Of a DNA stretch of 64,000 nt, positions 41,454 to 51,028 are shown one piece after another. The DNA lies in the NCBI RefSeq assembly GCF_002797895.1, contig NZ_PGES01000001.1:310001-374000 (forward strand), given 5' to 3'. This stretch comes from Janthinobacterium sp. 67. GTDB taxonomy: Bacteria > Pseudomonadota > Gammaproteobacteria > Burkholderiales > Burkholderiaceae_D. The notes under the pieces are model-generated. The model made no database searches and had not been told where the DNA came from. It saw only the letters and a program-made list of their open reading frames with translations. The translations under genes and the position numbers were made by a program. Numbering within the stretch: position 1 is the first letter of the stretch; each line of letters opens with the position of its first letter.

Positions 41454-44330
41454 TCACTGTGCCGCGCAGAACTCGCCGCGTAGCAGCGCTTCCACTTCAT
41501 GCGCCGGCAGCGGCCGGCTGAAGTAATAGCCTTGCGCCTCGTCGCAGCCATGGCGGCGCAGGTAATCGAGCTGCTCGGCCGTTTCCACGCCTTCGGCCAC
41601 CACGCGCAGTTTCAGGTTGTGCGCCAGGGCGATGATCGAGACAACGATGGCCGCGTCGTCCGCGTCGCGCGCCACGTCGCCGACGAAACTGCGGTCGATC
41701 TTCAGCACGTCGATGGGGAAGGTGCGCAGGTAGGCGAAGCTGGAATAGCCGGTGCCGAAGTCGTCGATCGACAGCTGCACCCCCAGCGCCTTCATGTCGT
41801 GCAGCTGGCTGACGGCCAGCGCCACGTCGTGCATGAACAGGCTTTCCGTCAGTTCCAGTTCCAGGCAGGCGGGCGGCAAGCCCGATTCCAGCAGCACTTC
41901 GCCGATCGTGGCGACCAGGTTCGGCTCGTTGAACTGGCGCGCCGACAGGTTGACGGCCAGGCGCAAGGTATCGAGTCCCGCCGCATGCCAGCGTTTCACC
42001 TGCGCGCATGCTTCGCGCATGACCCAGGCGCCGATCGGCACGATCAGGCCCGTATCTTCCGCCAGCGCGATAAAGCGCTGCGGCGCCACCATGCCCAGGT
42101 CCGGGTGCTGCCAGCGCAGCAGCGCCTCCACGCCGACGATGCGCCCGCTGGCCAGGTCCACCTGCGGCTGGTAATGCAGCACGAACTGCTCCCTTTCGAG
42201 CGCATTGCGCAGCGCCGTCTCGATGCGCAGGCGCTCCAGCGTGGCCTGGTTCATGGCCGTCGTGTAGAACTTGATGTTGTTGCGGCCCTGTTTCTTGGCG
42301 CAGTACATGGCGATGTCGGCCTGCTCGATCAGGTTTTGCGTCTCGCCATTCAGGGTCACGTCGCCGGGCGCGTCGTAGCGCGACATGTCGTAGACGGCCA
42401 CGCCGATGCTGCAGGTGACGAAGAATTCCTTGCCATCCAACAGCACGGGCTGGGCCACCGCATCCATCACGCGCTGCACGATGGCGCTGCTGAGCACTTC
42501 GTCCGCCTGTTCGCACAGGATGGCGACGAATTCATCGCCCGACAGGCGCGCCACCGTATCGCTTTCGCGCAGGCTGGCCTGCAAGCGCGTGGCGATGGTT
42601 TTCAGCAGCAGGTCGCCCGCCTTGTGGCCGAGGCTGTCGTTGACGAACTTGAAGCGGTCGAGGTCGATCAACAGCACCCACAATGCGCGGTTCTTGCGGC
42701 GCGACAGTGCCATCGCCTGCGCCAGGCGGTCGCGCAGCAGGGCGCGGTTGGGCAGGCCCGTCAGCACGTCATGATGGGCGATGTGCTGGATTTGCTGCTC
42801 GGCCAGCTTGCGTTCCGTGATTTCCGAACCCGTGCCGCGGTAGCCGCGAAATTCGCCCAGCTCGTTGAACAGCGGTTCGCCATTGATGCTGAACCAGCGC
42901 AACTGGCCGTCGCGGTCGTGCATCGCATATTCGAGGTTGGAAAAGGGCAGGTGCGCTTCCAGGTTCGCGATATGCTGCTTGCCCCAGCGCGAATTGCGCA
43001 TTTCCGGGTTGTTTTCCCAGCGCGTCATGCCGATGAAGCGTTCCAGCGGCATGTTCGACTTGTCCGTGAAGCCGCTGGTGATGTGGGTGAAGCAGAAGTT
43101 GGCGTCCTGTTCCCAGTACCAGTCCGAGGACAGGGCCAGCAGGCGGCGGAAGCGCTTTTCGCTTTCCTGCAGGGCGCGCTCCGTGCGCTGGCGCGCCCGC
43201 ACGTCGGCGCTGAGCAGTTCGTTGCTGCGTTTCAGGTCGGCCGTGCGCTGCTCCACCAGCAACTGTACGCGGCGCGAGCGCTGCGTCAGCGACTGCACGA
43301 AGGCGGCCGTCAGCAAGCTGAACAGCAAGCCCGTGATCACGGTAAACAAGGAACCCAGGTGGTCGGCCAGGAAGGGGCGCGGATGGGCCAGCACGCGCAC
43401 GTGCCAGGGCCGCCCGGCGGAAGTAAAGGCCCGGTCATAATGGCTGTGGTAGGCAAAGTGCAGCCAGCGCGGCAAGGACTCCCAGGCGCCGCCTGCTTCG
43501 CTGGCGGGCGCCTGGCCATGCCGGAAGATCAATTGGCGCGGGTCGGCGCCGGCGTCCGCGTAGACGCTCAGTTCGAGCTGCGGGTCGCCCAGCAAGTCGG
43601 CGCCGGCGAGGATTTTCTGCACCAGTTCGCCTGCGCGGACGATGACGGCCGTATCGCCGATCAGCGCGGCGCGCCGCTGCAGCACCGTCTGCAGGGGCGC
43701 GCCGCGGCGGTACACGGGGCGCACGATGACGAAGCCTTGCTGCGGTCCCTGCGCCAGTGCCAGCAGGCCGGTGGCGGTGGCCTGGCCGCTGATGATGGCC
43801 TGTTCCAGCGCGCGTGCCAGCACGCCGTTCGGGCTGACGTTCAGGCCGAAGGCGGGGCCATTGCCCTGCAAGGGCTCGAGGTAGTCCACCACCAGGTAGC
43901 TGGCGCGCGTCGTGGCCGGCACGATGACGCCATCGTGCATTTCCATCATCGCGTATTCCGGCACGATGCGTCGCAGTTCGGCCTCGAATGTGGCGCGCTG
44001 CGCATGCGGCACGATGCGGTGGAAATTGAAGGCCTGGATGAAGGGGTGGCGCTGCAGCAGCGGCGTGGTGAAGTCGTGGAATTGTTCGCGTGAGACGGGC
44101 ACGACGGCGGCAAACAGCTGGTTCGTCGTGGTCAGCACCTCGACCGCATCGTCGAGTCCCTGCTCGATGGCGGCCACCCTGGCGCTGGCGCGCTGCTGCA
44201 GGCTCAGGCTCATCTTGTCGTATTCGAGCTGGCTGATGGCGGCGAACAGCACGGCCGTCACGCTGACGCCGCAGGCAAAGGTCAGCGCGGCCGCGGCGGA
44301 AATCGACAATGGCAGGCGGCCACGCAGCAT
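41454..44330 (-). CDS. CHASE-PAS-GGDEF-EAL protein, likely c-di-GMP phosphodiesterase
   Basis: 958 residues: TM helix at about 10-32, periplasmic CHASE domain at about 60-300, TM helix at about 325-347, coiled linker, PAS at about 390-510 (LALSSDWYWEQDANFCFTHI), GGDEF domain at about 515-690 and EAL domain at about 700-950. The GGDEF signature is SGDEF, so cyclase activity is doubtful; it may bind GTP as a regulatory domain. The EAL domain is intact: VEALLRWQHP, ELTES, DDFGTGYSS, EGVE. The likely role is signal-dependent c-di-GMP breakdown at the membrane. Confidence 0.92.
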   Translation of the reverse strand: MLRGRLPLSISAAAALTFACGVSVTAVLFAAISQLEYDKMSLSLQQRASARVAAIEQGLDDAVEVLTTTNQLFAAVVPVSREQFHDFTTPLLQRHPFIQAFNFHRIVPHAQRATFEAELRRIVPEYAMMEMHDGVIVPATTRASYLVVDYLEPLQGNGPAFGLNVSPNGVLARALEQAIISGQATATGLLALAQGPQQGFVIVRPVYRRGAPLQTVLQRRAALIGDTAVIVRAGELVQKILAGADLLGDPQLELSVYADAGADPRQLIFRHGQAPASEAGGAWESLPRWLHFAYHSHYDRAFTSAGRPWHVRVLAHPRPFLADHLGSLFTVITGLLFSLLTAAFVQSLTQRSRRVQLLVEQRTADLKRSNELLSADVRARQRTERALQESEKRFRRLLALSSDWYWEQDANFCFTHITSGFTDKSNMPLERFIGMTRWENNPEMRNSRWGKQHIANLEAHLPFSNLEYAMHDRDGQLRWFSINGEPLFNELGEFRGYRGTGSEITERKLAEQQIQHIAHHDVLTGLPNRALLRDRLAQAMALSRRKNRALWVLLIDLDRFKFVNDSLGHKAGDLLLKTIATRLQASLRESDTVARLSGDEFVAILCEQADEVLSSAIVQRVMDAVAQPVLLDGKEFFVTCSIGVAVYDMSRYDAPGDVTLNGETQNLIEQADIAMYCAKKQGRNNIKFYTTAMNQATLERLRIETALRNALEREQFVLHYQPQVDLASGRIVGVEALLRWQHPDLGMVAPQRFIALAEDTGLIVPIGAWVMREACAQVKRWHAAGLDTLRLAVNLSARQFNEPNLVATIGEVLLESGLPPACLELELTESLFMHDVALAVSQLHDMKALGVQLSIDDFGTGYSSFAYLRTFPIDVLKIDRSFVGDVARDADDAAIVVSIIALAHNLKLRVVAEGVETAEQLDYLRRHGCDEAQGYYFSRPLPAHEVEALLRGEFCAAQ

Positions 44331-44484
44331 GGTTTTTCCTATCTCACTTCATGGACACTCGAATTCGGCGGCGCCTGCCGGCCCCACGCAGGCCGTAGTT
44401 TGTCATAAACCACATCCATCATGCGAATTTTGCACCAAATTACTGCTAATAAGCAACAAAATCTATGGCCAGGGAGGGCGACTT

Positions 44485-45255
44485 TCAGTCGTTGCCCGCG
44501 CCGGACTGGCGGCGCAGCCGCCGCAACTGCCAGGCCGGCAGCCAGCGGTTCAGGAAAGCCAGGCCGCAGAGTCGGCGCCAGCGCACGAGGCGCACCGTGC
44601 GCACGGCGCGGCCGCCGGCGCCTTGCCCGGCCTTGGCGGCGAAGATGATGCGGTTATTGCCGGCGATACCGTCGAACTGGCAGACGGCGCCGCGGAAGGT
44701 GAGCATCAGGCGCGCCAGCATGGCGGGGTAGTGCGCGTCGTAGCTGAACAGATTGGCCACCAGCACGCCGCCGGGCAGCAGGGCGCGCAGGCAGTCCGCA
44801 TAGAAGCGCGCGCTGCCGAGGGCGGGCGGCAAGCCCGTTTCGTCGTAGCCATCGAGCAGCAGCACGTCGGCGCAGCCCGGATGCTGGCGGATATAGCTGA
44901 CGGCGTCCGTCTCGATGATGCGCAGGCGCGCGTCGTCGGGCGGCAGCATGAATTGCCCGCGCAGGGCGATCACGTCGGCGCGCAATTCCAGCACCGTGAT
45001 GCGCGTGTCGGGCAGGTGGCGGTGGCAGAATTTCAGCAGCGAACCGCCGCCCAGGCCCACCATCAGGATGTGCCGCGGGCGCGGCACGAACAGGGTAAAG
45101 CACATCATGGCGCGCGCGTAGCGCAGCAGCAGGTGATCGGGGCGCGACAGCAGCATTTCGCTCTGGATCATGCCGGGCTGGAATTCCAGGCGGCGCCGGT
45201 CGCCACAGGTATGCACCTGCGGGGCAAGTGGGGAGGTGCTTCTGTTTTCCGGCAT
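44485..45255 (-). CDS. spermidine-synthase-like methyltransferase-fold protein
   Basis: 256 residues with a Rossmann core: HILMVGLGGGSLLKFCHRHLPDTRITVLELRADVIAL (SAM-type glycine loop and acidic strand-2 end), then IIETDAVSYIRQHPGCADVLLLDGYDETGLPP, matching the polyamine-aminopropyltransferase-like family. Start ATG 45255 (MPENRSTSP); the frame is open far upstream but outside the family. It lacks the usual N-terminal beta-domain of true spermidine synthase, so assignment is to the superfamily only. Confidence 0.8.
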   Translation of the reverse strand: MPENRSTSPLAPQVHTCGDRRRLEFQPGMIQSEMLLSRPDHLLLRYARAMMCFTLFVPRPRHILMVGLGGGSLLKFCHRHLPDTRITVLELRADVIALRGQFMLPPDDARLRIIETDAVSYIRQHPGCADVLLLDGYDETGLPPALGSARFYADCLRALLPGGVLVANLFSYDAHYPAMLARLMLTFRGAVCQFDGIAGNNRIIFAAKAGQGAGGRAVRTVRLVRWRRLCGLAFLNRWLPAWQLRRLRRQSGAGND

Positions 45256-45414
45256 GGGACGACTTCGCTGAGTGGACTGGGGAGATGCTTTGTTGCATTC
45301 AGAGAAATCTGATAAGCTGCCGTGAGCATACCCGATTAATCCGCGCCGAGCATGCGTATATGTAGATCGGCACGCGGCGGCACGGCCGCGCAGTCGGGCA
45401 CCATGGAGACAAGC

Positions 45415-45690
45415 ATGTTTTTGGATCACCCCATCATTACGGCGACGAACAGTTTCACGGAGCCTGACCGCATCGAGCGGCTGACGCGCGTGTATGGCTA
45501 CGCGGCGGCGCTGGCCGACCAGGCCGCCAATCTCGGCTTCATTGAAAAAGTGGCGCAGATCCACGACCACAAGGGCACCCTCATCGTGTTCTGGCACGAG
45601 GCGCCCAGCGAAGTGGAAAAGCAGTATTTCGTGCAGGCGTGGGCCAGCAAGATCGGCGACGGCAGCACCAATGTCGAACACGAAATCTGA
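45415..45690 (+). CDS. small conserved-looking protein of unknown function (91 aa)
   Basis: 91 residues, no signal or membrane helix, acidic: FLDHPIITATNSFTEPDRIERLTRVYGYAAALADQ and IHDHKGTLIVFWHEAPSEVEKQYFVQAW. Family not recognised. ATG 45415 is preceded by GGAG at six bases; ATG 45403 is an alternative. It ends 37 bases before the diguanylate-cyclase gene, so they may be co-transcribed. Confidence 0.6.
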   Translation: MFLDHPIITATNSFTEPDRIERLTRVYGYAAALADQAANLGFIEKVAQIHDHKGTLIVFWHEAPSEVEKQYFVQAWASKIGDGSTNVEHEI

Positions 45691-45727
45691 CCTGGCGCGC
45701 CGCGCCCGCGCAGCGATAGCGTAGCCC

Positions 45728-46879
45728 ATGGATATCAAGACCCTGGTACTGGCCCTGGCGCTTGGCAACCTGAGCCTGTGCGCGGCCCTGTTCTTCTTCG
45801 AGTACGAGCGCAAGAAGTCGCTCAGCATGTCCACCTGGGCGGTGGCCAAGCAATGCCAGGCCGTGGCCTGGGGACTGCTGTATTTCCGCGGCGTGCTGCC
45901 CGATTTCCTCTCCATCCTGCTCGGCAACAGCCTGCTGTTTGCTGGCATGGCGCTCGATGCGGGCGCGCTGTGGCAGGCGGCCGGACGCAGCGGCTGGCGC
46001 CGCTATATCTTGCCGGCGCTGGGCCTGTCGGTGGGCCTGTTTGCCGCCTGCTACCTGTTCGACGTGGCGCCGCTGCTGCGCAGCGCCGGCGGATCGCTGA
46101 TCGTGGCCGGTTTCTTCCTGGCCGGCGTGGCCGCGCTGTGCCTGAAATGGCGCGAGGCGAGCATGCTGCGCCGCTTCCTTGTCGTCAGCATGGGCATCCT
46201 GTCGCTGCTGATCGCCGCGCGCGGCGTGCTGGCCGCCGCCGTTCCCGGTTTCGATGCCGAGCTGATGCAGCTGGCCGGCTTCGGTGCCCTGTACCTGATG
46301 ATGCTGACGAACGCCTTCGGCTATCTGCTGCTGTCGCGCGAAAAACTGGGCGGCGAACTGGCGCGCCTGGAAGTACTCGACGCGGCCACGGGCGTGCCGA
46401 ACCGGCGCGGCTTTTACCAGGCGCTGGCGCCGTGGATGGCGCTGGCGCGCCGGCCCGGCTTGCCGACGGCGCTGGTGGTGCTCAATATCGACCATTTTAA
46501 AAGAGTCAACGACAGCTATGGCCATCCGGTGGGCGATGCGGTGCTGAAAACCATCGTCGACACGTGCCGCCAGCAGTTGCGCGATAGCGACCTGATGGGG
46601 CGCCTGGGCGGCGCCGAATTCGCCATCCAGCTGCCGCGCACGACCCTGGCCGATGCGCTGATGGTGGCCGAACGCATCCGCGCGGCCGTCGAAGCGCTGC
46701 CCGTCAAGACGGAGCGCGCCGTGCTGCAGCTGACGGCCAGCCTGGGCGTGACCACCATCCGCGCCGAAGACAGCACCGTCAGCCTGTTCAAACGGGCCGA
46801 TGAAGCGCTGCAGGCAGCCAAGCAGGCGGGCCGCAACAGGGTGGTGGAAGCACAGGGCGCCAGCACCCTGGACGTGTAA
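45728..46879 (+). CDS. membrane GGDEF-domain protein with GGAEF signature
   Basis: 383 residues: an N-terminal membrane sensor with about seven hydrophobic helices (1-205) and a GGDEF domain (about 212-375). The site reads GRLGGAEFAIQL, with Ala in the position normally D/E that helps coordinate metal, so cyclase activity may be reduced or absent; upstream RDSD retains an I-site-like RxxD (R-D-S-D). Topology resembles MHYT/7TM-type cyclases without naming a family. A regulatory c-di-GMP/GTP-binding role is possible. Confidence 0.8.
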   Translation: MDIKTLVLALALGNLSLCAALFFFEYERKKSLSMSTWAVAKQCQAVAWGLLYFRGVLPDFLSILLGNSLLFAGMALDAGALWQAAGRSGWRRYILPALGLSVGLFAACYLFDVAPLLRSAGGSLIVAGFFLAGVAALCLKWREASMLRRFLVVSMGILSLLIAARGVLAAAVPGFDAELMQLAGFGALYLMMLTNAFGYLLLSREKLGGELARLEVLDAATGVPNRRGFYQALAPWMALARRPGLPTALVVLNIDHFKRVNDSYGHPVGDAVLKTIVDTCRQQLRDSDLMGRLGGAEFAIQLPRTTLADALMVAERIRAAVEALPVKTERAVLQLTASLGVTTIRAEDSTVSLFKRADEALQAAKQAGRNRVVEAQGASTLDV

Positions 46880-46885
46880 AACAGC

Positions 46886-47224
46886 TTACTTTTTGGGCGA
46901 GCCCAGCCAGCTCGGTTCCTTGCCGCATTCCTTGGGCAGGAACAGGGCGTCGAGGCCGGGATCGCAGCGCCGGTCTGGCGCCTTCATCGGTTCGACGGTG
47001 AGCCATTCGCTCTTCGGCAGTATCTTTTCTTCGCGCGGCGCCACGGGCGGCGCGGGCGGCAGGCTGTCTTGCCAGCGCGACTCCGCGGCGGGCGCGGGCG
47101 GGGTGGCCCAATTCGCGTCTACCTGTGCTTCCTGGGCTGGCGGCGTGTCCGCGTGTGCGGCGGCGCACAGCATGCTGCCCGCGAAGATGAAGGTGCGCAT
47201 GGCGGCGCTGCTGAGTGAAATCAT
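46886..47224 (-). CDS. small periplasmic proline-rich protein
   Basis: 112 residues. A signal peptide ends near AAAHADTP (about 26); the mature part is Pro/Ala-rich with two cysteines (RRCDPGLDALFLPKECGKEPSWLG) that could form a disulfide. Family not recognised. Start ATG 47224 has AAGGAAA upstream. Convergent with the GGDEF gene, six bases apart. Confidence 0.55.
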   Translation of the reverse strand: MISLSSAAMRTFIFAGSMLCAAAHADTPPAQEAQVDANWATPPAPAAESRWQDSLPPAPPVAPREEKILPKSEWLTVEPMKAPDRRCDPGLDALFLPKECGKEPSWLGSPKK

Positions 47225-47482
47225 GTTGTTTCCTTGGTCGTTGTCGCGAAGGCGTTCCCGGCAGTATGAGGGCGGCAGCAAGCAAAAAGACAAGAAAATT
47301 GCAACGGCATGTTACCAAACGTGCCATGCTTGCTGGCGGCAGGCATTCCGGACGGCAGCAAGCCGAACGTGTGTATTCCCTAACTTTCATTTAAGCTGGG
47401 CAAGTTATGCTGGGGAGCGCACGCCAGGCTTCCCTGTGCCGCCGCACCGCAGTTCCCCTTTTTTACTCTTGCCAGGCCCATA

Positions 47483-48565
47483 ATGAAAATGCTTAAATCC
47501 CTGCCTGTATGGCCGCTTGCCGCCCCGCTTGCCGGCTGGCTGTTCCTGTTCGGTTCCACCTTCAACGTCGGCGGCGCCTACCAGATCCTGCTCGTCGCCG
47601 GCCTGATCGGCAGCGTGCTGGCCGCCGTGTACCACGCGGAAGTGGTGGCGCACCGCATCGGCGAACCGTATGGCACCCTGGTGCTGGCGCTGGCCGTGAC
47701 CCTGATCGAGGTGGCGCTGATCGTCTCGCTGATGCTGGCCGGCGGACCGGAAACGACGGGCCTGGCGCGCGACACCGTGTTCGCCGCCATCATGATCATC
47801 TTGAACGGCATCGTCGGCATCTGTTTGCTGCTGGGCGCCGGGCGCCATCGCGAGCAGACCTTCGGCTTGCTGGGCGTGAGCGCTTCGCTGGCCACCCTGG
47901 CGGCCATCGCCATCCTGACCCTGGTGCTGCCGAACTACACGTCGAGCGCCGCCGGCCCGTACTACAACTCGAGCCAGTTGATCTTCATCGCCGTCATTTC
48001 CCTCGTCCTGTACGGCACCTTCGTGCTGGTGCAGACGGTGCGCCACCGCGATTACTTCCTGCCCAAGGAGGCCGTCGGCGACGAAGAGGTGCATGCGGCG
48101 CCGCCCACGCCAACCGTCGCCTGGGTCAGCGCCGGCGCGTTGCTGGTGTGCCTGGGCGCCGTGGTGCTGCTGGCCAAGTCGCTGGCGCCCGCGCTGGAGA
48201 CGGCGATTGCCGCCATGGGCGCGCCGAAAACCCTGGTCGGCATCGTCATCGCCGCCATCGTGCTGCTGCCAGAAGGCCTGGCCGCCGTGCGCGCCGCGCG
48301 CGCGAACCGTTTGCAAACGAGCTTGAACCTGGCGCTCGGTTCCGCCCTGGCCAGCATCGGCCTGACGATCCCGGCCGTGGTCGTGGTGTCCCTGGCCACG
48401 GGCCTGACGATCACCCTGGGTCTCGATATCAAGTCGACGGTGCTGTTGCTGCTGTCGCTGATGGTGGCCACCCTGTCGCTGGGCACGGGCCGCACCACGG
48501 TCATGCAGGGCACCGTGCACCTGGTGATTTTCGCCGTGTATTTGTTTACCACCATCGTCCCGTAA
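47483..48565 (+). CDS. chaA: calcium(sodium/potassium):proton antiporter ChaA
   Basis: 360 residues, about eleven hydrophobic helices in two inverted halves. The two acidic family boxes of the CaCA superfamily are visible: VTLIEVALIVSLML in the first half and IVLLPEGLAAVRAARANRLQTSLNLALGSALASIGLTIP in the second. It extrudes Ca2+/Na+/K+ in exchange for protons at high pH. Monocistronic; the Pho-box cluster begins 21 bases past its stop and belongs to the next gene. Confidence 0.9.
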   Translation: MKMLKSLPVWPLAAPLAGWLFLFGSTFNVGGAYQILLVAGLIGSVLAAVYHAEVVAHRIGEPYGTLVLALAVTLIEVALIVSLMLAGGPETTGLARDTVFAAIMIILNGIVGICLLLGAGRHREQTFGLLGVSASLATLAAIAILTLVLPNYTSSAAGPYYNSSQLIFIAVISLVLYGTFVLVQTVRHRDYFLPKEAVGDEEVHAAPPTPTVAWVSAGALLVCLGAVVLLAKSLAPALETAIAAMGAPKTLVGIVIAAIVLLPEGLAAVRAARANRLQTSLNLALGSALASIGLTIPAVVVVSLATGLTITLGLDIKSTVLLLLSLMVATLSLGTGRTTVMQGTVHLVIFAVYLFTTIVP

Positions 48566-48585
48566 ACCGCCGCACGGCTGCCGTT

Positions 48586-48614
48586 TTGTCACAATCCTGT
48601 CACGCCGCTGTCAT
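48586..48614 (+). promoter_or_regulatory. three tandem Pho-box half-sites upstream of ppx
   Basis: TTGTCAC (48586-48592), CTGTCAC (48597-48603) and CTGTCAT (48608-48614) are direct repeats spaced exactly 11 bases apart, the period and consensus (CTGTCAY) of PhoB-binding sites. TAGTGT at 48624-48629 or TAGGAT a little downstream could be the -10. An AT-rich leader with the inverted repeat GCCAACT/AGTTGGC (48671-48689) separates it from the ppx start. Confidence 0.8.
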
Positions 48615-48716
48615 ACGATGGCGGTAGTGTGGTAGGATTTTTAAATCGTTTAAATGATTTATATAGTTTAGCCAACTTTTTCAGTTGGCATGGTGATGAC
48701 AAGACAAGAGGCCAGT

Positions 48717-50174
48717 ATGTATGCAGCGGTGGACCTGGGGTCCAACAGTTTTCGTTTACACGTCGGCAAGCATGATGGCGACACGATCCGCGTGGTCAAG
48801 AGCGTGCGCGATCCGATACGCCTGGCCGCCGGCCTGGACGCCAATGGCGACCTGACCGAGGCGGCCATGCAGGGCGCGCTGGCCTGCCTGCAGCGTTTTC
48901 GCGCCATCCTCGCCGGTTTCGAACTCGAGGCCGTGCGCGTGGTGGCCACGTCGGCCATGCGCGTGGCGCGCAACGGCGCCGTCTTCCTGCCGCTGGCCGA
49001 ACAAGCCATCGGCTACCCGATCGAGATCATCTCCGGCGAGGAAGAGGGGCGCTTGATCTACATGGGCGTGGCCAATGCGCTGGCCATACCCGGCGAGCGC
49101 CGACTGGTGATGGATATCGGCGGCGGCTCGACGGAGCTGATACTGGGGCGCGGCAACGATATCGAGAAGGTGGAGTCGTTCAGCCTGGGCACCGTCAAGC
49201 AAAGCCTGTCGTTCTTCATCGGCGGGCGCATCGACGCGCCGTCGTTCGAGGCGGCCATCCTGTCGGCGCGCAGCCATTTCGAGGATGCGGCCCCGCCTTA
49301 CCATCCGCAGCACTGGAAGACGGCCTACGGCTCTTCCGGCACCATCCGCACGATTGCCGACATCATCGCCCGCAACAAGCTGGGCGACGGCCTGCTCACG
49401 AGCGCCAGCCTCGATGCGCTGGCGCGCCGCTTCATCGAACTTGGTCACACGAGCCGCATCGACATGCCCGGTTTGCGCCCGGACCGCGCCAGCACCATCG
49501 TCGGCGGCCTGGCCATCCTGATCGGCCTGTTCCGCGAACTGGCCATTCCCGCCATGACGCCGATCGAGGCGGGCTTGCGCATGGGCGTGATGTGGGATCT
49601 GTACCTGCGTTCGACCAAGCGCGACCGCCGGGAACAGTCGGTGCAGGGCTGTATGGAGAAATTCCATATCGACCAGCAGCGCGCCGGCCGGGTGGCCGAG
49701 CAGGCGCTGGCCATGTACGCGCAGCTCAAGCCCACGTCCGACGCCCTGGTCAAATGCCTGCGCTGGAGCAGCCTGCTGCACGAAGTGGGTCTGGCCGTGT
49801 CGCAGACGGGCTACCACAAGCATGCCTCCTACATCGTGGAAAACGCGGACTTGCCCGGTTTTACGACGCGCGAACAGAAGACCATGAGCCGGCTGATCCT
49901 GGCGCAGAAGGGCAACTTGCGCAAGATCGGCGAAGTGCTGTCCGACCCCGATTTCGCCAAGGCCGTGCTGGCGCTGCGCCTGTCGATCCTGCTCATGCAT
50001 GCGCGCATCGAAGCCGATTTCAGCGAACTGCGCCTGCGCATGAAGAACCGCATCGAACTCGATATCAAGCGCGGCTGGGTGGCGCACCATCCCACCGTGT
50101 CGTTCTGGATCGAGAAGGAGCAGGAATTCTGGGATGAGGTCGGGGTCGATTTCACCATCCGCGCCAGTGCCTAG
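48717..50174 (+). CDS. ppx: exopolyphosphatase (Ppx/GppA family)
   Basis: 485 residues that release orthophosphate from polyphosphate ends. N-terminal ASKHA ATPase-fold motifs: AAVDLGSNSFRLHV, VATSAMRVARNG, EIISGEEEGRLIYMGV, VMDIGGGSTELILG, YGSSGTIRTIADI; then a helical HD-like C-terminal domain (SLLHEVGLAVSQTGYHKHASYIVENADLPGF). Start ATG 48717 has AAGAGG six bases upstream; ATG 48690 is less likely. Three Pho-box repeats upstream predict induction under phosphate starvation. No ppk gene is adjacent. Confidence 0.92.
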   Translation: MYAAVDLGSNSFRLHVGKHDGDTIRVVKSVRDPIRLAAGLDANGDLTEAAMQGALACLQRFRAILAGFELEAVRVVATSAMRVARNGAVFLPLAEQAIGYPIEIISGEEEGRLIYMGVANALAIPGERRLVMDIGGGSTELILGRGNDIEKVESFSLGTVKQSLSFFIGGRIDAPSFEAAILSARSHFEDAAPPYHPQHWKTAYGSSGTIRTIADIIARNKLGDGLLTSASLDALARRFIELGHTSRIDMPGLRPDRASTIVGGLAILIGLFRELAIPAMTPIEAGLRMGVMWDLYLRSTKRDRREQSVQGCMEKFHIDQQRAGRVAEQALAMYAQLKPTSDALVKCLRWSSLLHEVGLAVSQTGYHKHASYIVENADLPGFTTREQKTMSRLILAQKGNLRKIGEVLSDPDFAKAVLALRLSILLMHARIEADFSELRLRMKNRIELDIKRGWVAHHPTVSFWIEKEQEFWDEVGVDFTIRASA

Positions 50175-50267
50175 GAGGTCATGCCAAGCGCATGACTTGA
50201 TGTGCAGCAAGCAAGATTTCAAAAAACAGTATATATTGTTTATATTATTTATTAGATTGGAAAATCC

Positions 50268-50960
50268 ATGACCAAGACCGTCCCGGCGAAAAAAGCCGAC
50301 AGCGCACCCGTATCGATGTTCCCCACCAGCGCCTCGATCAACGCGGCCAAGGCCGCGCCAGCCGCCAAACCGGCAGCCAAGCCTGCCGTGAAACCGGCTG
50401 CCAAGCCGGTGGCAAAAGCCGCCGTCAAGCCGGCCGCCGTCAAGCCTGTCGCCGCCAAGCCTGCGGCGGCGAAACCGGTTGCAGCGAAGCCAGTAGCAGC
50501 CAAGCCCGCCGCTGCCAAGGCGCCAGCCGCCAAGCCGGCGGCCAAGGCAGTCGTGGCCAAGCCGGTCGCCAAGGCGGCAGTGAAAGCCGTTGCCAAGCCA
50601 GCGGCCAAGGTTGCCGCGAAGCCCGCCACCAAGCCGGCGGCGAAAGCCGCCGTCAAACCGGTAGTCAAGGCCGCCGCCAAGCCTGCGCCAGCGAAAAAAG
50701 CGCCGGCCGTCAAGGTCGCCGCCGTCAAGGAAAAAGCCCGCAAGCCGAAACTCGTGCGCGACAGCTTCACCATGCCGGAAGCGGAATACGAAGTGCTGGG
50801 CCAAGTGAAAAAAGCCTGCCTGAAAGCCGGCTTCGAGATCAAGAAAAGCGAATTGCTGCGCATCGGCGTGGCGCTGATCAGCCAGATCGACCTGGCTACC
50901 CTGCAAAACGTGCTGGCCGGCTTGCCGCAGCTGAAAACGGGCCGTCCGAAGAAGGATTGA
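50268..50960 (+). CDS. histone-H1-like Ala-Lys-Pro repeat protein with conserved C-terminus
   Basis: 230 residues. Residues about 24-150 are near-continuous AAKP/AVKP/VAKA repeats, strongly basic and disordered, like AlgP/H1-type proteins. The C-terminal 75 residues are ordered: RDSFTMPEAEYEVLGQVKKACLKAGFEIKKSELLRIGVALISQ, and end GRPKKD. It should bind DNA or polyanions. It follows ppx after 93 bases, with an AT-rich leader and its own GGAA site. Association with polyphosphate granules is inferred from the neighbour and from AlgP reports. Confidence 0.75.
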   Translation: MTKTVPAKKADSAPVSMFPTSASINAAKAAPAAKPAAKPAVKPAAKPVAKAAVKPAAVKPVAAKPAAAKPVAAKPVAAKPAAAKAPAAKPAAKAVVAKPVAKAAVKAVAKPAAKVAAKPATKPAAKAAVKPVVKAAAKPAPAKKAPAVKVAAVKEKARKPKLVRDSFTMPEAEYEVLGQVKKACLKAGFEIKKSELLRIGVALISQIDLATLQNVLAGLPQLKTGRPKKD

Positions 50961-51028
50961 TGGCGCGGGCAGGGGCCGCCCCCTGCCTGGCCGTTCTGGT
51001 TTACCATGGGGCCTGTGATAGTTCCCCC

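Noticed and set aside
50330..50700. Tandem short repeats that could suggest a CRISPR or satellite array.
   Set aside because: They are the codons of an Ala-Lys-Pro repeat protein in one continuous frame, without fixed repeat length or spacers.
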